The notes under the pieces were generated by a model. The model had not been told where the DNA came from. It worked only from the letters and a program-made list of their open reading frames with translations, and ran no database searches. This document shows, piece after piece, positions 7,628 through 11,370 of a stretch of DNA of 11,370 nucleotides. The translations under genes and the position numbers were made by a program. Numbering within the stretch: position 1 is the first letter of the stretch; each line of letters begins with the position of its first letter. Source of the DNA: Oscillospiraceae bacterium (lineage in GTDB: Bacteria; Bacillota; Clostridia; Oscillospirales; Ruminococcaceae); the NCBI GenBank assembly GCA_031253365.1, contig JAIRWE010000119.1:1-11370 (forward strand). Reading direction: 5' to 3'.

Positions 7628-7628
7628 G

Positions 7629-8318
7629 CTAATTCATAAATTCGCCCGTGTACTCCAAAAGCGTCACGGTTATCACCCCTTCGGTCACTTTGAACCGCGA
7701 AATGCACTGCGCGTCGTTGCCCTTAATCTTAATCTCGATTGTCAGTTCCGTTTCGCCGTCGGAAACGGTCTTGCTCTTCAATTTATACTTCATGGCGCCG
7801 AGAAGCGCCTCGACGTTGCTTTCGGCGGTTTCGGCGTAACGGACTATCAGCAGATAGTTCCTGCGCTCTTTTTTCGCGACGGTCAGAACGATGTATAAAA
7901 TCGCGATAAACGCGGTTCCCACGAACGCCGCCGCGAACAGCCCCGCGCCGCAGGTAATTCCCGCCGCGACGGACCAGAACAAAAAGCCCAAATCCAGCGG
8001 GTCTTTAATCGCGGTTCTGAAACGGACGATGGACAGCGCGCCCACCATTCCGAGGGAAAGGACGATGTTGGCGCTGATGGTCATTATGATAAGCGCGGTC
8101 ATAACCGTTATCAAAACGAGCAGAATATTGAAATTGTCGCTGTAAACAATCCCCGAGTAAAGATAGCGATAAATAAAATATATCACAAACCCGCAAACCG
8201 CCGCGCACGCGAGGGAAGCGAGAATGTTGGACGGCGACAGACTTTGGACAACCGAGGAAACCCCCAGCCCGTCCGTTATGGCGTTTATAATCTCATTTGC
8301 GGAAACCATCAGATTCAT
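7629..8318 (-). CDS. DUF4956 integral membrane protein
   Basis: A 229-residue membrane protein with the DUF4956 signature SLGMVGALSIVRFRTAIKDP (88-107). Predicted membrane segments: about 32-54, 63-86, a conserved possibly re-entrant segment 88-103, then 110-127 and 129-147. The soluble C-terminal domain (about 150-229; charged, beta-rich, ending TVTLLEYTGEFMN) is presumably cytoplasmic and resembles a regulatory ferredoxin-like tail. The biochemical role is not known. From general knowledge of the family it is repeatedly encoded beside VTC-domain polyphosphate polymerases and often CotH proteins, as is the case for VTC here. The start ATG 8318 immediately follows the VTC stop (TAAATG), so translation is coupled; GGGGGG lies eight bases upstream inside the VTC gene. 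A second ATG at codon 4 is possible. Confidence 0.88.
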   Translation of the reverse strand: MNLMVSANEIINAITDGLGVSSVVQSLSPSNILASLACAAVCGFVIYFIYRYLYSGIVYSDNFNILLVLITVMTALIIMTISANIVLSLGMVGALSIVRFRTAIKDPLDLGFLFWSVAAGITCGAGLFAAAFVGTAFIAILYIVLTVAKKERRNYLLIVRYAETAESNVEALLGAMKYKLKSKTVSDGETELTIEIKIKGNDAQCISRFKVTEGVITVTLLEYTGEFMN

Positions 8319-9020
8319 TTATCGAACCCCCCATTTTTTGTTCACGCACAGCACATACTTTGAAACCGCTTCGCGCGTCAGCGGAAACCCTGAAAACAAG
8401 TCGGCAATATGCGACGGCATGAACCCGCCGTATTTTATTTCCATGATTGCGCGCCCTTCCAAAACCTGCGTATACCGCGCCTTGAACATATCGAACGTGT
8501 CGCGGCAGGTTGAAAGCCCCGTGTCAAAGGTTACGCGGACATTCCCCGCGCCGTAAACCCACGCCCGCCGAAAATAATCGACGAGGACGACGGGACGCGA
8601 GCGCGTGAGTTTTTCGGAAATCATCAGCTCTTCCATAGCCAAGGGGACGGGATTTTCGCCCGGCTTCATAAAGGAAAAATCTCCCCTCAGGATTGAATCG
8701 TACTGTTGCGGCGTAAGCGGCGCGGAAACCTTTGAAATATATTCGCCGTCTTTGTACTTTATTTCAAGGCGAAGCGTTTCGGGTTTAAGGCGATAAGCGC
8801 GGACGCGGAATTTCCTGCGGCGACCGATTCCCGCCAACTTGTCGTAATAGGCGGAACGGTACACGTCGTCAAGATACAGCGACGTTACGCGGTACGAGCC
8901 GCCCGGCGAGTTCGCGTCCGGTTTCATCACGGGGCGAAGCCGGCTTTCGAGCGACTCGCAGACGGCTAACGGAAGGATGTATTTAAGTTCGTGCCGCAAG
9001 CGGCGTTCGTTGTACGGCAT
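8319..9020 (-). CDS. VTC-domain polyphosphate polymerase
   Basis: A 233-residue single-domain protein of the VTC/triphosphate tunnel metalloenzyme fold, which in yeast Vtc4 builds polyphosphate from ATP. Tunnel motifs: HELKYIL (10-16; Glu11, Lys13), YRVTSLYLDD (43-52, Arg44), RRKFRVRAYR (68-77), LRLEIKYKDGEYISKV (83-98; Glu86, Lys88), VDYFRRAW (147-154), VRVTFDTGLS (161-170), AIMEIKY (191-197; Glu194, Lys196) and EAVSKY (217-222, Lys221). The acidic and basic tunnel residues expected for catalysis are present. No SPX domain, no membrane segment; the partner DUF4956 protein, coupled by TAAATG, would supply the membrane part. ATG 9020 is chosen over the GTG at 9053 because AAGGGGGGG lies just upstream while the GTG has no ribosome-binding site. 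First gene of the eight-gene minus-strand run, about 41 bases downstream of a consensus promoter. Confidence 0.9.
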   Translation of the reverse strand: MPYNERRLRHELKYILPLAVCESLESRLRPVMKPDANSPGGSYRVTSLYLDDVYRSAYYDKLAGIGRRRKFRVRAYRLKPETLRLEIKYKDGEYISKVSAPLTPQQYDSILRGDFSFMKPGENPVPLAMEELMISEKLTRSRPVVLVDYFRRAWVYGAGNVRVTFDTGLSTCRDTFDMFKARYTQVLEGRAIMEIKYGGFMPSHIADLFSGFPLTREAVSKYVLCVNKKWGVR

Positions 9021-9022
9021 AG

Positions 9023-9031
9023 CCCCCCCTT
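9023..9031 (-). promoter_or_regulatory. G-run ribosome-binding site (AAGGGGGGG) of the VTC gene
   Basis: A homopolymeric G7 preceded by AA, just two bases before ATG 9020. It supports this start over the upstream GTG. The DUF4956 and PHP genes in the same run also use G-run sites rather than GGAGG. Confidence 0.6.
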
Positions 9032-9067
9032 GTTCGTTAAAAATCCGAAACACCCGATACGAGTTAA

Positions 9068-9096
9068 ATTATATCATACAAGTTCGTAAAATTCAA
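9068..9096 (-). promoter_or_regulatory. sigma-A-type promoter of the VTC-to-malic-enzyme run
   Basis: On the minus strand: -35 TTGAAT (9096-9091), a 17-base spacer, and a perfect -10 TATAAT (9073-9068) with TG one base before it (extended -10). Expected transcription start is near 9061, giving a leader of about 40 bases with no room for a riboswitch. Directly upstream of the -35 on this strand are two T7 tracts (plus-strand A7 at 9103-9109 and 9111-9117), placed like an UP element. It should be a strong constitutive-type promoter. Confidence 0.8.
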
Positions 9097-9123
9097 TATG
9101 CGAAAAAAATAAAAAAACATCTC

Positions 9124-9147
9124 ACAATATTGTAACAGAATTGTAAC
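9124..9147. promoter_or_regulatory. candidate operator: palindrome ACAATATTGT plus TTGTAAC direct repeats
   Basis: A perfect 10-base palindrome ACAATATTGT occupies 9124-9133. TTGTAAC occurs at 9130-9136 and again at 9141-9147, an 11-base period, i.e. about one helical turn. The block lies about 20-40 bases upstream of the uxaC -10, which has no good -35, so an activator site is plausible; it is also about 30 bases behind the divergent VTC promoter. In a short AT-rich region chance repeats are possible. The regulator is not identifiable. Confidence 0.4.
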
Positions 9148-9165
9148 CATTTTCCCAGCAAAATA

Positions 9166-9174
9166 TGATATAAT
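9166..9174 (+). promoter_or_regulatory. extended -10 promoter of uxaC
   Basis: TGATATAAT, i.e. TG-N-TATAAT with a perfect -10 hexamer at 9169-9174. No acceptable -35 is found 16-18 bases upstream; the nearest TTGTAA (9141-9146) is 22 bases away. Transcription would start near 9181, leaving a leader of about 41 bases. Extended -10 promoters without -35 are typically helped by an activator, consistent with the repeats upstream. Confidence 0.7.
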
Positions 9175-9221
9175 ACACGCTGTGAACAGTTACGGCAACG
9201 AACCTCAAAAGGAGAAACGCC

Positions 9222-10643
9222 ATGAAACCTTTTATCGGCGACGACTTTCTGTTATCCACAAAAACCGCCGAAATCCTCTACCGCGACTACGCCGCGAAAA
9301 TGCCCGTTTTCGATTATCACTGCCACGTAAGCCCCGAAGAAATCGCAAACGACAGGGCGTTCGACAACATTTCGCAGATATGGCTTTCCGGCGACCATTA
9401 CAAATGGCGGCTCATGCGGGCGTGCGGGAGCGAGGAAAAATACGTTACGGGGGACGCCCCCGATTTTGAGAAATTCCGCGCCTTCGCGGCGGCGTTGCCG
9501 CGTGCCGCGGGGAATCCCGTTTATCACTGGGCGCACCTTGAATTAAAGCGTTATTTTGACTGCGACCTTGTTATTTCCCCCGAAACCGCCGGCGAAATCT
9601 GGGAATTGTGCAACGAGAAACTGCGCGGCGGTCTTACCGCGAGAAAAATCATAAAGGCGTCGAACGTTACGGCAATCTGTACGACCGACGACCCCGCCGA
9701 TTCGCTTGAATGGCACGTTCAAATGAAAAGCGACGCGGACTTTGACACGGACGTTCGACCCGCTTTCCGACCCGACAGGGCGTTCAACGCGGAAAAACCC
9801 GATTTTCGCGAGTATATGGGAACGCTCGGAAAAGCGGCGGGTATCCCCATAAAAACGCTTGACGACGTTTACGGCGCCCTGAAAAACCGAATGGATTTTT
9901 TCCATAAAAACGGCTGCCGAATATCCGACCACGGGCTTGATTATATGTTCCGGCGCGAAAACGAGGAAACGGCGGGGAAGGCTTTCTTAAAGGCGATGAA
10001 CGGCAAAACGCTGTCATTGGAGGAAAACGAGTGTTATAAAACCGCGCTCTTGTTTTTCTGCGGGAAAGAGTATCACAGGCGAAAATGGGCGATGCAGTTG
10101 CATTTCAACGTGGTCAGGAGCGTGAATACAGCGATGTTCCGCACGCTCGGAGCCGATACGGGCTTCGACTGTATCCGCGCCGGCGGCGGCGGCGACGGGC
10201 TGATACGGTTCTTGGACGCGCTCGCCGTCGAAAACCGTCTGCCGAAAACGGTTTTGTACTCTCTCGAACCGTCCGACAGTATGCTTCTCGCCACCATAGC
10301 GGGGTGCTTTCACGAGGCGGGCGTTCCGTCGAAGGTTCGGTTGGGCGCCGCGTGGTGGTTCAACGACACGAAAGCGGGTATCATAAAGCAACTTACCGCC
10401 TTCGCCGACACCGGCGTCCTGGGGAATTTCACGGGGATGCTCACCGATTCGCGGAGCTTTTTAAGCTATACGCGCCATGAGTATTTCCGCAGAATTCTGT
10501 GCGATATGTTGGGCGGTTGGGCGGAAAACGGCGAATATCCCGCCGATACGGAAGCCCTCGGCAGGATGGTAAGCGATATTTCTTATAACAACGCCTTGGA
10601 ATATTTTTTGGGCGATTCCCGAAATTCCCCTTCTTTTCGATAA
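9222..10643 (+). CDS. uxaC: uronate isomerase (glucuronate/galacturonate isomerase)
   Basis: A 473-residue enzyme of the amidohydrolase superfamily converting D-glucuronate to D-fructuronate and D-galacturonate to D-tagaturonate, the first step of cytosolic hexuronate catabolism. Motifs: VFDYHCHVSPEEIAND (29-44; metal His33, His35), WLSGDHYKWRLMR (54-66), CTTDDP (153-158), SDHGLD (235-240), QLHFNVVRS (292-300), AAWWFNDTKAG (376-386) and LTDSRSFLSYTRHEYFRR (407-424). In the last motif Thr replaces the usual Pro before RHEYFRR. Length is standard (about 470). ATG 9222 has AAAAGGAG seven bases before it. It is monocistronic here: no uxuA, uxuB or kdg genes follow, and the next gene is convergent. 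Its place opposite a xylanase gene fits use of glucuronic acid side chains of xylan, though this link is inference. Confidence 0.97.
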   Translation: MKPFIGDDFLLSTKTAEILYRDYAAKMPVFDYHCHVSPEEIANDRAFDNISQIWLSGDHYKWRLMRACGSEEKYVTGDAPDFEKFRAFAAALPRAAGNPVYHWAHLELKRYFDCDLVISPETAGEIWELCNEKLRGGLTARKIIKASNVTAICTTDDPADSLEWHVQMKSDADFDTDVRPAFRPDRAFNAEKPDFREYMGTLGKAAGIPIKTLDDVYGALKNRMDFFHKNGCRISDHGLDYMFRRENEETAGKAFLKAMNGKTLSLEENECYKTALLFFCGKEYHRRKWAMQLHFNVVRSVNTAMFRTLGADTGFDCIRAGGGGDGLIRFLDALAVENRLPKTVLYSLEPSDSMLLATIAGCFHEAGVPSKVRLGAAWWFNDTKAGIIKQLTAFADTGVLGNFTGMLTDSRSFLSYTRHEYFRRILCDMLGGWAENGEYPADTEALGRMVSDISYNNALEYFLGDSRNSPSFR

Positions 10644-10650
10644 ATAATGT

Positions 10651-10674
10651 ATGTAAATATGTTTAGGTTTACAT
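10651..10674. terminator. weak inverted repeat between convergent uxaC and RNHCP genes
   Basis: ATGTAAA (10651-10657) and TTTACAT (10668-10674) form a 7-base-pair stem with a 10-base loop. The stem is almost all A-T, lacks a U-tract, and spans the stop codon of the minus-strand gene. It is placed where a bidirectional terminator would be expected, but its stability is poor. Confidence 0.25.
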
Positions 10675-10977
10675 TTGCCGCGTTGACAGGGCGATAATCA
10701 AATTCTCGTTATCGTCGCTCGCGGCGATGTTTTTCTTGATAACCCCGCATCTTTCGCATCTGTAAACAATCTGCCGCCCTTTTTTGTTCAGTTCCAGCCC
10801 AAGCGGACGCATAACGCCCCCGCAACCGCTTTCCCTGTCGCCGGGATTGTCGTCGAGATGCACGGAACAAAGGCAGGCGCTGCAATGGTCGCGTGATGTA
10901 TACCCCGAAGGGTTTACATTCGTGCCGCAAACCGCGCAGGCGAACCCCTCGTCTATAACGGTGAATTTTCTGCTCAT
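10669..10977 (-). CDS. RNHCP-domain small zinc-ribbon protein
   Basis: A 102-residue protein matching the RNHCP family (named after the motif Arg-Asn-His-Cys-Pro), whose function is unknown. Cysteine pattern: FACAVCG (12-18), SRDHCSACLCSVHLD (28-42), NPGDRESGCGGVMRP (44-58) and YRCERCGVIKKNIAASDD (72-89). CxxC pairs 14/17, 32/35 and 74/77 suggest structural zinc or a treble-clef/ribbon fold. The defining motif reads RDHCS instead of RNHCP (Asn30Asp, Pro33Ser), while the metal-binding His-Cys is kept. No signal peptide or membrane segment; cytosolic, possibly RNA- or ribosome-related by fold analogy, which is inference. ATG 10977 has GGAGG nine bases upstream. It is divergent to mgtE and convergent to uxaC, so apparently a single-gene unit; I see no strong promoter on this strand in 10978-11082. 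Confidence 0.88.
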   Translation of the reverse strand: MSRKFTVIDEGFACAVCGTNVNPSGYTSRDHCSACLCSVHLDDNPGDRESGCGGVMRPLGLELNKKGRQIVYRCERCGVIKKNIAASDDNENLIIALSTRQM

Positions 10978-11002
10978 ATTCGGCGACCTCCGAAAACAGG
11001 TG

Positions 11003-11031
11003 TGGACAAATCCGTAAAATCATGTTAAAAT
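11003..11031 (+). promoter_or_regulatory. promoter of mgtE
   Basis: -35 TGGACA (11003-11008), 17-base spacer, -10 TAAAAT (11026-11031) preceded by TG-N (extended -10). Transcription would start near 11038, leaving a leader of about 45 bases before ATG 11083, too short for an M-box magnesium riboswitch. Confidence 0.65.
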
Positions 11032-11082
11032 AAAGGGCGACTGTTATGGTCTTTCGCAACCGCGTTTACGGAGAGTGTAAAG

Positions 11083-11370
11083 ATGAAAGGTTTCGCCGAA
11101 CTCGAAAAAATGCTTGACGACAAGCAATTCAAACTTCTGCACGACGAATTCGTCGACGACAACCCCGCCGACATAGCGGGGCTGCTTGAAGCCGTTCCGA
11201 TTGAAAAAGCCGTGCTTTTGTTCCGTATGTTGCCCAAAGACGCGGCGGCGGAGGTTTTCGCGAATTTGTTCTCGGACGTTCAGCAGGCGTTGATAGGGCA
11301 GTTGTCCGACAAGGAGATATTCAACGTAATCGAAGAGCTGTTCCTTGACGACGCGACGGACTTCATAGAG
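11083..11370 (+). CDS. mgtE: magnesium transporter MgtE, N-terminal part (cut by window edge)
   Basis: The first 96 codons of an MgtE-type Mg2+ channel/transporter; the family is about 450 residues with a cytosolic N domain, two CBS domains and five membrane helices. Only the alpha-helical N domain is visible: DDNPADIAGLLEAVPIEKAV (about 24-43), LLFRMLPKDAAAEVFANL (44-61) and the repeated helical hairpin ending ELFLDDATDFIE (85-96). The DNPADIA and DDATDFIE stretches match the N-domain repeats closely. ATG 11083 has GGAGAG seven bases upstream. The N domain normally senses cytosolic Mg2+ and closes the pore. Divergent from the RNHCP gene, with its own promoter. The symbol is by family; the truncated piece cannot exclude a shorter MgtE-N-only protein. 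Confidence 0.87.
   Translation, partial: MKGFAELEKMLDDKQFKLLHDEFVDDNPADIAGLLEAVPIEKAVLLFRMLPKDAAAEVFANLFSDVQQALIGQLSDKEIFNVIEELFLDDATDFIE

Noticed and set aside
9103..9117. Two A7 tracts as a phased bent-DNA element or terminator
   Set aside because: Tract spacing is 8 bases, not the helical repeat needed for phased bending, and no stem precedes them. Better explained as UP-like sequence of the minus-strand promoter.
11038..11082. Possible M-box magnesium riboswitch before mgtE
   Set aside because: The leader between the predicted transcription start and the ATG is only about 45 bases, far shorter than an M-box, and shows no matching helices.
1..11370. CRISPR array, tRNA/rRNA genes, insertion sequence, prophage or toxin-antitoxin system
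   Set aside because: No short regularly spaced repeats, no cloverleaf or rRNA sequence, no transposase, integrase or terminal inverted repeats were seen; the only large repeat is the Big_2 segment.

Overview
The window looks like a chromosomal stretch of a plant-fibre-degrading anaerobe, most likely an uncultured Clostridia-type Bacillota. The pointers are strong Shine-Dalgarno sites before nearly every gene, sigma-A-type promoters (two with an extended -10) in AT-rich gaps between GC-richer genes, tight same-strand gene packing, and Gram-positive-style family variants (XRE-cupin plus acyl-CoA synthetase, VTC plus DUF4956, RNHCP, MgtE). This placement is inference; there is no rRNA or other marker gene here.

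Layout. From about 9.06 kb down to base 1, eight genes run on the minus strand with gaps of 0 to about 60 bases. In order of transcription they are: a VTC-domain polyphosphate polymerase, a DUF4956 membrane protein, a secreted GH10 xylanase, a secreted GH5 endoglucanase, an XRE-cupin regulator, a medium-chain-type acyl-CoA synthetase, a TrpH-like PHP phosphoesterase, and a malic enzyme cut by the window edge a few residues before its expected end. The only convincing promoter for this run lies upstream of the VTC gene (9068-9096), so one long transcript of about 9 kb is possible. Internal promoters inside coding sequence cannot be excluded.

Divergent to it, on the plus strand, is uxaC (uronate isomerase) with its own extended -10 promoter and a candidate operator of a palindrome plus direct repeats. 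The convergent small RNHCP zinc-ribbon gene follows, and then the start of an mgtE magnesium transporter on the plus strand, cut by the right edge.

How it may work together: the two secreted hydrolases attack beta-glucan or cellulose and (glucurono)xylan outside the cell. UxaC takes glucuronate or galacturonate released from hemicellulose or pectin into the hexuronate pathway. Acyl-CoA synthetase and malic enzyme are intracellular carbon-metabolism enzymes. The pair VTC-DUF4956 is usually thought of with polyphosphate and CotH-type proteins, so its position at the head of a fibre-hydrolase run is the most unusual aspect of the window. The second striking feature is a ~447-bp, ~96% identical duplication encoding the tandem Big_2 modules of both hydrolases. 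No gene-free stretch longer than 300 bases exists; the longest is the 201-base gap between the VTC gene and uxaC.
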